64,000 bases of DNA, taken from the NCBI RefSeq assembly GCF_051106095.1, contig NC_135785.1:92917001-92981000 (forward strand). The letters are read 5' to 3'. Both the position numbers and the translations under genes were made by a program. Of the stretch, positions 44,597 through 57,455 are shown piece by piece. Origin of the DNA: Pogona vitticeps (Eukaryota > Chordata > Lepidosauria > Squamata > Agamidae). How positions within the stretch are numbered: the stretch's first letter is position 1; each line of letters starts with the position of its first letter. The notes beneath the pieces are model-generated. The model did no database searches. It was not told the origin of the DNA and saw nothing but the letters and a program-made list of their open reading frames with translations.

Positions 44597-45097
44597 TTCC
44601 ATTCCTGTGCAAGCACAGTCACCAAAGACGCACAGTACCACTTTAACGATGAGACTGAATTTCTCCAATGTATCATAATCAAAGGGTTTAAAAAAATATA
44701 AAATTTTTAAAAATGTATTTTAAGAAAATTGGTTTAGGGGAAAAGGGTCTTTCATAAATCTGGCAATCAGAGAGGGAAACAGGTGGCTCTTCTGAAGTTA
44801 TTAACTCCCATTTTCCTTCACTATTGCCTGGGTTGGATAGGGATGATTCGATTTGTAATTGAATAACCTCTGGAGGCTTTGCAAATTTGCATTTTTAATC
44901 AGAATTCCCAGAATCTTCCAGGCAGCATGGCCTTTGCATATATGAACTATTGGGGGGGGGGGGGGTAGAGAAGGAACCTCCCCAAAGAGTGGAAAAGCAT
45001 AGACTCAGGCACTTCCTGGGCAATGGTGTGCAGCTGGCCAATCCTTCACTTCCTGAGGCCTTTCACTGCAAACTTGCTGATTGTATAATTCTCTGAT
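44597..45097. other. Unique DNA
   Basis: A G run lies at 44953-44965. A small stretch at 44898-44930 (CAGAATTCCCAGAATCTTCC) resembles one arm of the hAT-type foldback family. No gene is seen. Confidence 0.4.
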
Positions 45098-45424
<327 letters not shown>

Positions 45425-45472
45425 GTAAACTGTGATGAAAACTATTCAGTGAGCAGTAATGCAGACGTAGTA

Positions 45473-46101
45473 CAGTGGACCCTCGACTTACAGACGGCTC
45501 GACTTACAGACTTTTCGAGTTACAGTGGGGTCTCGACTTACGAACTTAATCTGTATTGGAAGGCAGTTCTCAGGTCGAAAAGTTCTTAAGTCGAATCTGC
45601 ATTTCCCATAGGAATGCATTGAAACCCATTTAATCCGTATCTGCTCTTTTCGTCCATAGAAACTAATGGGAAGCTGCTATCCCACCTTCTGCCACTAGAG
45701 GGGGATATTTTTTCTTTTTTCCTTTTAACCTAAGATGACTTAGCTTTTTAAAAAAGGAAAAAAAAGAGTTCGTAACTCGAATCTAAGTTCATAAGTCGAG
45801 TCCATATATTCCTATAAGAGCGGTTCGTAAGTCGAAACGTTCGTATGTTGAGCCGTTCGTAAGTCGAGACCCCACTGTACAGACTTCTCTGGCTGCAAAA
45901 TTTAGATTTGACTTGCAGCCGGAGAATCGACCTACAGACCAGAAAAAACCCAAAATGGAAGAAAAATAGAATAAAACCCACGGGTTATGGGATCAATTGG
46001 TTTTCAATGCATTGTAGGTCAATGGAGATTCGACCTACAGACTTTTCGACTTGCAGCCACCGTTCCAATACAGATTAATTCCGTAAGTAGAGGGTCCACT
46101 G
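45473..46101. mobile_element. pogo/Tigger-like MITE interrupted by another MITE
   Basis: The outer element starts CAGTGGACCCTCGACTTACA and ends AGTAGAGGGTCCACTG, with TA at both sides (45471-45472 and 46102-46103). It matches the undisturbed copy at 25920-26175. It is split at GAGT-TA-CAGACTTCT by the element at 45523-45877, whose TA duplication comes from the outer element's own TTACAG motif. Confidence 0.88.
45523..45877. mobile_element. pogo/Tigger-like MITE nested in the outer MITE
   Basis: It starts CAGTGGGGTCTCGACTTACG and ends GTAAGTCGAGACCCCACTG, flanked by TA (45521-45522 and 45878-45879). It is the short form of the family at 2264-2777: both share TTAATCTGTATTGGAAGG, CATTTCCCATAGGAATGCAT and CACTAGAGGGGGATATTTT. 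It has no coding capacity. Confidence 0.88.
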
Positions 46102-46103
46102 TA

Positions 46104-47049
46104 CAGTTTCTCAGAATGTTTAAGTTACTTTTTGGTTACATCTGTCATGCTGACTACGAATTGTGATCCTTAACAAAAACTATTCCAAGATCAATCATTA
46201 CTTTGTATTTTTTTTCACTAAGCACATGTCAGATTGTGCCAGAAAACTGACAGTACATTTTAAAGAACATTTCAGAAATGATTTATTCGTTTTTATTGGG
46301 ATGGTTTTCTTTAAGAAATCTCTCTGACTAGAAATCCAGATGCTTCTGTTAATATGATTCAGTCCTAAATCTAACAATATAATGCTAAATCCTCAAACAT
46401 GAGGTAGAATGTGATTTTATGTGCATAAAAGTGCAACAGCCCTTGAAAAAAAAATATGAATGTCTTTCTAGAACTAGATATGAGTTCTGTATTCCTGTCT
46501 GGAAGCTGAACTGCTCCCTTTCCTTGGGTTTCAAATGTTTGCATTTCTCACTTCCAGCATTTGCAAACTTCTTGTGAATCAAGAAAAAGCAGCAACTGGC
46601 TCAAGCCATAATCTCACATTTTCTGAGCCTCGAGTTGTCAGGGAGATAAACACAACTACTGTATTATTCCCATGACATAAGCTTGAATTTTGAAACCAGA
46701 GTTTCTTTCAAACTGCTTAAGACTATCTGTGAAAGTGAAACCTAAACGAATGAGTAAACAAATGAATGTGATCTTGATTGAGGAAAATTTATTGATTTTA
46801 TTATGTTACCTCCATATCATGTTTACTGCTAATAGTTTATACAGGTGAGACACAAGCAGTCTCAAGGTACCAATTCAGCTTGCATAAGCTACTTTTTATA
46901 CAGCGAAGTACATTATTGTCATGCAGAAGATGGAAGCACAGTTAATTCCTCCCCTCATTTTGTTTAAATATGAAGCTGACCTATACTGGTTATATAACAG
47001 AGGAACTGTATACTTATTGTTTTTACTTTTAAATATTGTCTTTTGATGT
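46104..47049. other. Unique DNA
   Basis: No gene or repeat was identified. Confidence 0.4.
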
Positions 47050-47125
47050 TTTAGGCCACCTTGGGTCCTTTTTAAGGAGAAAGATGAGGTAAAATATTTT
47101 AAATAAAATAAAACAAATATATTTA
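47050..47125 (+). repeat. L2/CR1-type LINE tail
   Basis: TTAGGCCACCTTGGGTCCTT, GGAGAAAGATGAGGTAAAAT and then A/T-rich AAATAAAAT units resemble the hairpin tail at 25620-25696, with a degraded hairpin. Confidence 0.5.
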
Positions 47126-48694
47126 TTTACTTATTACGACAGTGGATTATGACGATCATCATTTGCAGCTCCTGACTGGGGAAGATAACACTCATGATCC
47201 AGGCCTTGATAAGGGAAGACTGATCTGAAACCACTAGCATCAGATCTATATAGGTTCAGACACAAGATTTTGCCCAGTCCTGTCTGGAATCCTGTAGATT
47301 GAACCTGAACACAATTTGACCACAAAGCATGGAGTTGCAAGACATTAAAAGACATTATAGGATTATGTTCAAAAGAACCTATAAATCAAGTTACCCCTAA
47401 AATGTATTTCTAATCATCTTAACATCTTAGTATGTCATCAACTTACTCTAAGAACAAAGTTAACATTCCTACCACCAGAAAAAAAAATGTAAGTCACATC
47501 TACAGACCCCAGTACTATTGTGTATATACGTGAACAACTTAAATGTTATCTTCTTCTGCCTGAAAGTTTACACCTTTTCCAAAACTGAGCATTAAAAACT
47601 CAATCTGTAAATGCTGATATTCTGTCAGTTTTTTATTACCTCTTTCATTTCCCCAATAACATGAACAATTAAAATACTAAATCCTAGCTCAGGAAGTTAG
47701 ATAGGCTTGAGATTTATATGCCTGTATCCATGTGTTAAATAATACTGGTCTTACATAAAACCCTATCAAAATTTCACCTGTATTTTCATTTACCAATCAA
47801 TGTCTGTGTTCATGTCCCTTTTTAAAAAAATCTTCCTGAATGAAGTAGCAGAGCTAGATATTAAATACATAGATTCAGCAGAAGAGGCTTTTTAAAAAAT
47901 CAATGTCACCTGACAGTGACAAAAGCCACATAATTCCAATTTCCAAAGTATCTGTTAAATCTATAAGCCTCCTTCCTGCGTGACACAAGAACCAATTCAC
48001 ATTTATTTTCTCTTACATTGCATGCAGTCCTTTGTGTGAATGTAATGGCATTCACAACAAAGTGTGTGTTTTTTAAGCACACAGAGAAGGAAAAATGTGG
48101 TGCAGTAATTTCAGAAGTCATGTCACATCTACAGCTTCAGGTCTAGCTGGCTACTGTACTGGGTGAGCCAGGAATCAATCTAAATAGGTGCTAGGCAGTG
48201 AAATTGAATTTGCTGACCTCTTGCTAAAGCCATGGGGGACCAATATTCTTACCGACGTCTGTACTGTGCTGCAGAAAAAGAAAAACAGTTTCAAGTTCAT
48301 GGCAAAGGGGGAAGCTTGATGGATGAATGACACTCCTCCTGCCAAAAAATTAAAACAAAAACAAAAACCTTGCCAAAAGAGAGGCCTGGAATATAGGTAC
48401 TGAGTTCGATCTGGTGGTTCAAAAGGGAGGCTCACCCACCTCCGTCTCATTACTTTGGAAGCATCAAATTTACACAAAGACTGCTATTTTTTAATGTGAG
48501 CAGATGCATGTATATTATTTACATTCAGAAAAGTTCCACTGCTGTACTGCACACCCTGTGCCACAAGGAGAGAGAGGAAGGGGGATTTCTGCGTATTGTA
48601 CTGATTTTGAAGATCATTGATTATTGCATGTCATGAACAGTGGGGGCAGGGAGAGGAGACTGATTCGAAAGGATCTGGGAGAGATTGGAGGAGC
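47126..48694. other. Unique DNA
   Basis: No gene was recognised; frames of 71-100 codons at 47906 and 48175 lack motifs. Confidence 0.4.
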
Positions 48695-48905
48695 TAGCAT
48701 AAGGTAGCAATTAGAACGCTGGACCATAGAAAACCTGGATTTGAATCTCCTCTTGGCCATGAAACTAACTGGATGATCTTGGGCCTGCATACTCTTTCAG
48801 CCTGACCTACCTCACAGGGCTGTTGTGAAATTAAAATGGGGAGGAGAGCCATGTACACTACCTTGAGTTCATTGCAGGAAAAGCAGGATATACATTTAAT
48901 TTTAA
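48695..48905 (+). repeat. tRNA-derived SINE (family B) with L2/CR1-type tail
   Basis: Head AGGTAGCAATTAGAACGCTG and ACCTGGATTTGAATCTCCTC (B box), body CTTGGCCATGAAACTAACTG and CTGACCTACCTCACAGGGCT, tail CACTACCTTGAGTTCATTGC and GGATATACATTTAATTT. This is the most complete family B copy in the window and serves to interpret the others. Confidence 0.75.
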
Positions 48906-50270
48906 AATGCTAATAAAGAAATAACACAAGGGTAAAGTCTCCTGCCATCAAGGGCTACAACTCAAGCCGCTACATAGTACTACATTCTACATGTGGAACA
49001 GATTTTTTTTAATTGTTTTGTATTTTTCTGAACAGAAGTGTCCTCCCTCCTATGCCACATAAACTCCGGCTTTTGCAAGTGGAAGTGGATTTTTAAAAAT
49101 GCAAAGCCCTCATGTATTGGTTCATCAATGCTTGATAAACACCTAATGTGAAGGAGATGAAGAAGCTGAAAGATGAGCAGGCAAGTCTTTGTCGAGCCAT
49201 CAAGGGACAGCAGATCAATTTTCTCCTTGCGTAACAACAAAGCCAATTCAACATGGTCCTCACAGCTAGAGTGTTGCTGTAAGCTATCAGTTTCCCTGTA
49301 CATCAGGTCTATTCTCATATGAATGAGCTGATATTACCACATGGCCTGGCCTGGCATCATTTTCCTAATATGCCAGCTCTATCCCTATATGAGTAATGTA
49401 AATAGACAAGAGGCACAATTTTTGGACAAATGTGCAAAAATCAGATCATGAGCATTTATGCAACTGTCAGAAAACTATGGGGCAGAGCAAGGACGCACTA
49501 TTCACTCCTAGGTTACAGCAACACCACAAGACACCCTTTGCATCCCATTTTGCATTCGTAGGGTTTTAAAGATGGTCAACAAATTGATATGAGGAAAGGG
49601 GAAATTGAAAACGACGGAGTAGACGTGAGGCTATGACTGCATCATCAAATACTGTGGGGTTTGCTGCAAGTGTAAAATGGATACATTCATATATATTTTT
49701 TTACCAATCACATGAGTCAAAGGTCAATTCGAACCAGTCCAGCCCTTTTTGCTCCCAACACACTTTTTTTTTCTTTGCTGCTGGGAGCTCCCCCCCCCCC
49801 CTTAAAGCTGGAATGATTCAGTGTTCTCTGTGTGATCAGTTGTTTCATTCTCCAAAAGGATGGCATCTGTGCCTGGGTGGTATTCTGCCAACATGCTAAG
49901 TGGAGAGGCTGGCTGGGGCATTCTGGGAAAAGTAATCCAAAAAAAGGGGAAACTTTATTGAGTTCTGGTTTTAGGTCACTGCCTCGCTGATTTGGTGCCT
50001 GCATCTTTTACCATCCGAATGACTAAACTCCAGTTTCCAGGGTTGCTCCACCTACTGATCCGTCAGAAACTACATACACTTCGTGATCTAAGGGGAGGGA
50101 GGGTGCCTCACCTTGCCTCTGTGAGTTGAATAGCCCCACTCAGAGCATGGTCTGATACTCTCAGGAAAGGTCTGGTTATGCTGAGAGCATCCAGAAAGGT
50201 CAGCTTTACCCATGAGCAGGGTGAGGCAGTTCCCCACAGAGAGATGTTGGTGACATGAAAGGGCAACAAA
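48906..50270. other. Unique DNA with a MITE-like relic
   Basis: No gene was recognised. A C run lies at 49792-49801, and GGCTGGGGCATTCTGGGAAA near 49911 resembles one arm of the hAT-type foldback family. Confidence 0.4.
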
Positions 50271-51390
50271 TTAGAACATAAGAAGAGTCCTGCTGGATCA
50301 GGCCAAGGACCCATCTAGTCAAGCTTTCTGTATCTCACAGTGGCCCCATGAAATGCTTCTGGGAGCAAACGAGACAACTAGATACCTGTCTCCTGATTAT
50401 CACTCCCCTTCATCTGGCATTTTGAATTACCTTCCTTTTAAGCCTGGAGATTATACATCCCCATCATGGCTTGTAACCTGTGATGGACTTTTCCTCCAGG
50501 AATCTGCCCAATCCCCTTTTCAAGCCATCTAGGCCAGATGCCATCACCACATCCTGTGGCAAGGCGTTCCACAGACTAACACCATGCTGGGTAAAGAAAT
50601 ATTTTCTTTTGTCTGCTCTCACTCTCCCAGCACTCAATTTGAGTGGCTGTCCCCTGGTTCTGGTGTTGCGTAAGAGGGAAATGAGCTTCTCTCTATCCAC
50701 TTTATCCACCCTCTGCATAATTTTATATGTCTCAGTCATGTCCCCCGTCAGTCGCCTTTTCTCTAGACTCAAGAGCCTCAAACACTGTAGCCTTTCGTCA
50801 TAAGGGAGGTGCCCTGGCCCAGTCATCATTTTAGTCACTCTCTTCTGCACCTTTTCCAGTTCCACTGTGCCTTTTTTGAGGTGCGGCGACCAGAACTGCA
50901 TACAATACTCCAGGTTCGGCCTTACCAGCACTTTATACATTGGCATCAGAATATTGGCTGTTTTATTTTCAATCCCCTTTTTAATGATACCTAGCATGGA
51001 ATTGTTCTTCACTGCCGCTGCACACTGGGTTGACACTTTCATCCAGCTGTCCACCAGCACACCAAGATCTCTTTCCTGATCCATCAGGGACAGCTCAGAA
51101 CCCATCAGCTCATAAATAAAGTTTTGATATTTTGCCCCAATGTGTATTACTTTACATTTTCTTATGCTGAAAAAAATTGTCATTTTGCCACCCATTCTCC
51201 CAGTTTGGAGAGATCCTTCTGGGGCTCTTTACAATCCCTTCTGGTCTTCACCACAGCGGAAAAGTTTGGTGTGATCTGCAAACTTGGCCACCTCACTGCT
51301 TATCCCTGCCTCCGGGTCATTTATGAGCAAGCTGAAAAGCACCCGTCCCAGGACATCCCCGAGCAACACCCATTTTCAAAATAATTGTTA
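50271..51390 (-). mobile_element. CR1/L3-type LINE, 5'-truncated
   Basis: On the minus strand a 243-codon frame (51195-50464) carries the CR1 C-terminal region: SELSLMDQERDLGVLVDSWM, YKVLVRPNLEYCMQFWSPHL, LEKVQKRVTKMM, LLSLEKRRLTGDMTETYKIM and VSLWNALPQDVVMASGLDGL. Just upstream, shifted in frame, is RT sequence from the region after the active site (51390-51200). The 3' UTR runs through GTGAGATACAGAAAGCTTGA, TAGATGGGTCCTTGGCCTGA and TCCAGCAGGACTCTTCTTAT to 50271, typical of CR1/L3 ends. The endonuclease and RT core are missing through 5' truncation. Inactive. Confidence 0.88.
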
Positions 51391-51426
51391 CTAACGGCTC
51401 CCCCCCCCCCCTTTCTTAACTGCCAG

Positions 51427-51586
51427 GGACGGAGAGAACAGCTTGTGGGGTCTTCTCCACCTGTCGGTATAACCCCGCGGGCTCTGGGTACTAGCCAGCA
51501 TGTCTTGGTGGGGGTCCACCCGGAGCAGCAAAATGTCTTGGACCAGCCCTGGATGCGAGAGAGGTCGTTACCCGCCACAGCCATAG
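51427..51586 (+). other. Candidate exon with acceptor and donor
   Basis: A polypyrimidine tract and CTTTCTTAACTGCCAG precede 51427, and CCATAG|GTAAGG follows 51586. The 160-bp interval is open in one frame (REQLVGSSPPVGITP..., WMRERSLPATA) but that sequence matches nothing I know. A strong acceptor upstream of a CpG island is unusual for a first exon, so it may be an alternative upstream exon or chance. Confidence 0.25.
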
Positions 51587-52665
51587 GTAAGGCCGATAGA
51601 CAAGGGTGTAGCTCTGACGCCACAGCAGAACCCTTTTCGGGGACTCCGCCGCAGCCCGAGCCACCCTGGCTTCTCAATGACGCCTCCTTCCCCCCCCCCC
51701 CCCGGGGCTCCGCTCCTGCCAGCCATCTCCAGAGGCATTCCTGGCGAGGGCACGAAGTGGCGCCTTTTACATTCAGGTCGAGCCAAGAGAAAGCGAGCAT
51801 GTCAGCTGGGCGAACCCCGCGCGCCCGCGCCTCAGGAGCCAGCCACGGAGTTTGTCAGAAAGGCTGTTGTTGGACAAAGCCAACAGAAGGGTCCTTGTTA
51901 GCCGGCGGCTCCCTGGAGAGGGAGGGAGGGAGGGTGGGGAGCGAGCCGGCGAAGGAGCGAAGCGGGGCGGCCGGGCGCGGCTCCGCGCTCTCGCTCTCTC
52001 CCCCCCCCCCTTGCCTGCCTGTCTCCTCCTCCGTCTGCAAGAAGCCGGGACGTGGAGCTGCTTGCGCGGGGGGGGGGGGGGCGGGGGCGGCGGGAGAGAC
52101 GGCAATAGCCGAAGCCAGAAAGGGGGGCGGGCGAGGAGAGAGATGGAGCGACTTTGCTAACACTTTCTGCAACCAACTCTTGCCTCCCGGAGGCAGCGCT
52201 TCCTCCTCGGCGCGCCCAGCCGGCCTGTCTCCGCTGCTCCCCTCTCCGTTGGACCGGCGGGCGGGCTTTTTTACGGGCAGGCTGCGGAGAGAAGCTGCCT
52301 TCCAGGGCCGCTGGAAACGCTTCAGGAAACCAAGCCGGGCAGGGCTGTGTGTCTTTTTTTAGGGGCAACGAAAGGGAGGAGAAAGAGGAGGGACTCCTTT
52401 CCCTGTCCCTCAGGAGCTTCCCTCACGCCTGACCTCCCCTACCCCGGGCTCCTTCCGTGCAACTCTTTAAGTCCGAGTGAAAGGAAAGAAGGGGGGGGGG
52501 GAGAGACGGTCGATCCGCCCGTCCGCCTCCTTCTCCTCCGCCGCCGCCCCCCCTCCCTGCCACAACCAGCCCTCCCTTCCCGAGCGGGGCAGGGAGAGGA
52601 TCTTTTAAAGCGGCTTTTTTTCCGAGGAGAAGGGAGAAAGCTGACGGAAGACGCTCGGGCGGTGG

Positions 52666-52749
52666 ATGATCCCTGGGCTGCCGTTGCCTCTTTCTCCCCT
52701 TCCGCCGCGCCTTCCTGGGAAGGAGGATGCGAGGACCCCGCGGGGCACG
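52666..52749 (+). other. Candidate 5' exon end with splice donor
   Basis: ATG at 52666 opens MIPGLPLPLSPLPPRLPGKE and then DARTPRGT up to ACG|GTAAGG (GT at 52750-52751). The donor is good; the peptide is Pro-rich and unrecognised. The segment may equally be 5' UTR with a chance ATG. If used, it would be the first exon of a rightward gene. Confidence 0.3.
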
Positions 52750-52845
52750 GTAAGGCGAGAGCGGCGGCGCCCCAGCGAGCGAGCGTCGTCCCCCCCCCCC
52801 CCGGCGTGCCATGTGGGCTTCCCACCCGGCTGCGCCCGCGTCCTC

Positions 52846-52846
<1 letters not shown>

Positions 52847-52883
<37 letters not shown>

Positions 52884-53024
52884 GCTCTTTTGTCTCTCGG
52901 TGGCGAGGGCGTCCTTTTGTGCTTCGGTGATGGATCTCCAGCTTCTCTGATGAGTGTGTCTGTGTGTGTGTAGGAAATATCAGAACACTGGTATCTCCTG
53001 GTGCTAAAGGACAACAACAACAAC

Positions 53025-53060
<36 letters not shown>
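52847..53060. repeat. (CT)n and (GA)n dinucleotide tracts
   Basis: A (CT)n tract at about 52849-52880 and a (GA)n tract at about 53028-53060 are separated by about 150 bp and lie in inverted orientation to each other at the edge of the CpG island. They can pair as an imperfect hairpin. Confidence 0.85.
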
Positions 53061-53062
<2 letters not shown>

Positions 53063-54002
53063 TAGCTGGGGTTTATCTTCTTTTTCAGAGGAAGGGAAGC
53101 CGGTGGAGGGAGCGGAACCCTCCAAAAACGCATCCCTCACTAACTTTTGATAGGAGGGAACGTTGCAATGCATTTTATTTGCATCTGCTTTTCAATATAG
53201 ATGCATTTTAGCAATGTATCTAGACATGGACACGATGCAGCCATTGCTGAGCTCCTTAAAGTCTCTTCGGTTTAAGGGAAGAATTGACCCATGTGTTTTT
53301 GAATCACTTGCACTGAAACGTATGAGACGGGAAAACAATCCGCTTGTTGGTTGATTGATGGATGGATGGGGTATCTTTTGTATCGGTAAGTTTTATATCT
53401 GACACCGCTCCGTATATCTCTGAAATGGATAGGATTAACAGTAGGTCTTCCTTGGGACACAAGACAAAAAGTTAGACATTACCCGTAGACTATTCTGGTT
53501 TCTTCAAATCCGGTTTGAAGACGGAGAATATAAGCTTTTGTGCCACAGATCCCTTCTTAACAGAAAATGTTTGGTATTGAGTGGAGGCTTTCCGATTAGG
53601 CAGAGCTTTGAGCAACATGAAAGCTAGAATGCTGCCTTTTAAAGAGTGGCTGTTTCAAACAAAAGAGCGTTTCTTAAAGCTGCCTTACACAAAAATGAAA
53701 AGGATGATCTATCAGGAGCTTCTCTTTCCTCAGCCACTTTGCAACCCTTGTTAATTTCAGGGTGGTTTACTCAGAAGGTCTTTCCCTAGGCTTGCACTGA
53801 ATAATTTATAAATAAGAATCAGTTTGGTGTAGAAACTTAAATGGATCTCATGTCCTTCATCATGTATGATAATTGCATACATTTCTACAGCCTCATGTGT
53901 ATGCCTTACAAAATAGATACTGTACATGCTGTGTTTCATAGAACTTCTGTATGGAAGCAGAAGGCTTCCAGATAGGCTGACATCAAGTAGTAAGTCACAG
54001 CT
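53061..54002. other. Unique DNA
   Basis: No gene was recognised. Position 53991-54002 (TAAGTCACAGCT) is the left copy of the BovB target duplication that follows. Confidence 0.4.
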
Positions 54003-54491
54003 TTTTGTTGTTTAGTCATTAAATCATGTCCGACTCTTCATGACCCCATGGACCAGAGCACGCCAGGCCCTCCTATCTTCCACTGCCTCCCGTAGTTGTG
54101 TCAATTTCATGTTGGTTGCTTCGCAGACACTGTCCAGACATCTCATCCTCTGTCGTCCCCTTCTCCTCTTGCCATCACACTTTCCTAACATCAAGGTCTT
54201 TTCCAAGGAGTCTTCTCTTCTTATGAGATGGCCAAAGTATTGGAGCCTCAGCTTCAGGATCTGTCCTTCCAGTGAGCACTCAGGCTTGATTTCCTTCAGA
54301 ATGGATAGGTTTGTTCTCAAGAGTCTCCTCCAGCACCACAATTCAAAAGCATCAATTCTTTGGCCGTCAGCCTTCTTTATAGTCCAGCTCTCACTTCCAT
54401 ACATCGCTACTGGAAGAACCATAGCTTTGACTATGTGGGCCTTTGCTGGCAAGGTGATGTCTCTGCTTTTTAAGATGCTGTCTGGGTTTGT
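54003..54491 (-). mobile_element. BovB LINE, 3' fragment with 12-bp target duplication
   Basis: The minus strand encodes the BovB C-terminus: HIVKAMVLPVAMYGSESWTI, IDAFELWCWRRLL, ILKLRLQYFGHLIRREDSLE and ALVHGVMKSRT. The 3' end TTGTTGTTTAGTCATTAAAT is at 54006-54025. TAAGTCACAGCT flanks both sides (53991-54002 and 54492-54503). The copy lacks IPWTARR after RRLL relative to the full-length copy. Only about 489 bp is present through 5' truncation. Confidence 0.92.
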
Positions 54492-54503
54492 TAAGTCACA
54501 GCT

Positions 54504-57455
54504 AGAATAGGCTTAAGAACTTATGAATGAGTTGATATAAAGAGTCCCTACTGTTTCTGCAGGTCTCCTCTAGCTGCAGCTTATTACTGGATGTCAGCTA
54601 TGGGATGTACCCTGACTCTGTGGGAATGGCAAGGTAACTTTGATACAAGTTCTTCACTGTATTCTTAGCAAGTCTATGTGGGTGGTGCCTTGGATACCCA
54701 TTTTACACACTGAAAATGAATCTTGCTGAGATTCATTTCATTCAAAAAAGATGTGTGGGACAGTCCACCTGCAATATTATCATTGCGTGATAATGGAGAT
54801 CTGTTCCTCTTCAGGACGAGACTACTCCACACTAATTGCTAGCCCACTAAAGAGAAATCTGGTCCAGGACTTTTCTGCCTGTGTACTAAGTTTCCATGTG
54901 CAGAACGTCTCTAACATACAGAATTATTGTGTCATAAAATCCTTGTCGCCTCCCGCCATATGCATTCTGAACTTGTACACTTTTAGTAGAAGAACCTGCC
55001 ATGCTTTTAGCTTCTCTCCAGAGAGCTATACCAAGCTGCCTGAAGCCCAAAAGCTGGGTGTGTAAATGCATATCTGCCTGCTGTGTAGATTCTGCTACCT
55101 ACAGTGAACTTGAAGTTCACCTGATCAACTGTACGGACTACGGGGGACTCTGCATAGTTACTGTATATGCAACTTGGATGGGTCTGGTGCATTTAGCTGA
55201 ATTTTAACTCAGATGCAGGTGCATATAACGGACATGAGCTAAATAACCCATTAGGATGCAATGTTGCAAGAGTGGGATGATGTCAGTGATAGCAATTTTG
55301 CAGAGCAAGGGTTCAGTGACAGTAATACTGTGACCAACATATGGTCCATAGTTACGACACAATACAGATAAGCCTTATAGGAGGAATGAATCCCAAGAAG
55401 TAAAAAAAAAAAGATCATGAGAGTAATCTGAAAACTCTCTACAAATTCTGCCTGTGTCTGTCAATCTTACGTCAATGGATTACTATTAATTTTATTCGAC
55501 AACTCTTTGGTACTTACAGTTTCAGCAAATATTGCTCATATACTTGCAGGGAGAATTTGGTATGAATCAGGCAGAAGCTTGACTATTATTCTCTGAATTC
55601 TTTAGGAGGCTGAATTTCTGCAGAAAGTGACAATGTGCATTTATTTTGTTTGGCGTTGGAGCTATATTGTACTTCAGTACAGGTCTCTTGAAAGCCATGG
55701 GGCTTAAGTTAGTTATAACTAACGTAGATTCCATTCATTTCATTGGATTTTCTCCAAGTATGACTAAGTCTGGATTGAAACCACAAAAATAAGTACAGTA
55801 TCAAAAAGGGTGTACCCCACCTTTTACTATCATTCTCATCTTCGCCTTCACATCAATGTAGGCTATATGCAACCTGCAAAAGAGATATAGTTCCTGTACA
55901 CTGTGCTTCACATTCTAATAATATGCACGCACCAGTGGAAGAATAGGAAAGAATAAGTAATAAGATAGAAATAAAAGAAGTGAAAACAGACTCTATAGTC
56001 CAGTTCTGTTAATCACAGATTTGTAATTTTTGGTAATCCCTGTGGATCTATAGGTCTGTAAAACTGTACATCTGAAGTCCTTTGTTTTCCAAGTTTGGAA
56101 TGCAGTATATACAAACTCATGTCTACAACTAAAGTTTTTCAGATGCAAGTCTGAAAAACAGGAATGCTTCATTAAAACTAAAACCGCATAATAACGCAAA
56201 TTGCAAGCAGATTTCAATAGAAGCAACATTGATGGGAGCTGAAGACAGGCAGAAAGGCATGACAAAGCCTTTTGTTTGGACTAGAGAACCACAACACATC
56301 ACAGGCTTTTGTCAGATGAATGTATCTTTAATAATGCTCTTTAATTGACTCTATAAAGAAATACATGCATTGCAATGAAAAGGAGGCACATGCTCTAGAG
56401 AATGACAGAAACAAAGGACAGCTAGGATGTGCCTGTGCTAGTAACCCTTGTTGCATTTCTTGTCATTTCAGTTCACCTAGATAACAGTCCTTGCATGATT
56501 TTTTATGCACATACAGTATTTCTTCTCTGTAGGATCATTGACTTTAGATTTTTCCCATTTAAGTAGGCCTGCATTTGCACAATGAGAGATGTGCATCCCT
56601 TTGCATGTATGCACATCAGTACATTTTGATTGTGTACAAAAAGAAAGGGGAAGAGGAGGACACTGATATTCCTGTGAAACTGAGAGCACAATCAGGAACA
56701 AGTCAATACCTGACTGTAGAGATGGCATCAAAAATTTAAAAGATTTGTTGACATCAAGAGTTTTGCACATAAACATCTTTTAAATTGCAAGGCAGAAGAG
56801 GATACTGAAAATTGAGAATGGAGGGCATGTTTATTAGGTGGGATTGCAAAGATGCAAAGCATTTGTTCAAACTAATTGCCGATAGCTTAGTTTCTCTTTA
56901 AAGTGTTGCTAACTTTCACAGGATATAAAGCACTAATGAGAATAGGATCTGAAAGAGGTACTGAACATGACATTCTGTGATAGCTTCCATGATTCCCTGG
57001 ACAAGGGTGGCCACACTCTTACAGTAGGTATGGATTCCTGGAAAATTTATCCTAGTAATTCACAGGGCGTTCTGCTTTTTGTTTTTGTTATGTGATTCTA
57101 ATGTGTGCGCCATACACCACTACAATACCTATGGGTTTTTCCCTTGTGCATATGTGTGCACACATGCCTTATGGCTTACAGAGGTGGCCAGTACCCGTTG
57201 TTGTCGATGGGACAGAAAGCACAACGGGCAGTGCAGTGCAGATGAGGGAGGCAGAAGTGGCTATTGATATACACACACGTATGCATTCACACACATACTA
57301 AATCATTGAACCACGCATAGAAAAGTTCACACTCACACCTGAGGCATTCACTCCAAGACTCCCTCAACCCATCCCATCCATTTACGCCCTAACTTTACTA
57401 TAAGATTAGAAATGGTTTTCCATGTCTAGTTTCAACACTAGTTTATTGACTGATA
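54504..57455. other. Unique DNA
   Basis: No gene or recognisable repeat was found in about 3 kb. Frames of 60-104 codons lack motifs and splice structure. Confidence 0.45.

Larger units (their letters stand above)
51400..52970 (+). promoter_or_regulatory. CpG island, probable promoter of an unidentified gene
   Basis: About 1.5 kb of very GC- and CpG-rich DNA with C and G runs, GGGCGG boxes and few A/T stretches starts beside the CR1 5' truncation point and ends near 52970. Several long overlapping frames on both strands are compositional and not evidence of coding. Splice candidates on the plus strand (51587 and 52750 donors) favour a rightward gene whose next exons lie far away or outside the window. 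The direction is not certain. Confidence 0.6.

Noticed and set aside
51385-52362. A 325-codon plus-strand open frame
   Set aside because: It lies in a CpG island where stops are rare by composition. Similar long frames exist on the other strand and in other frames, and no domain is visible. It was not called as a gene.
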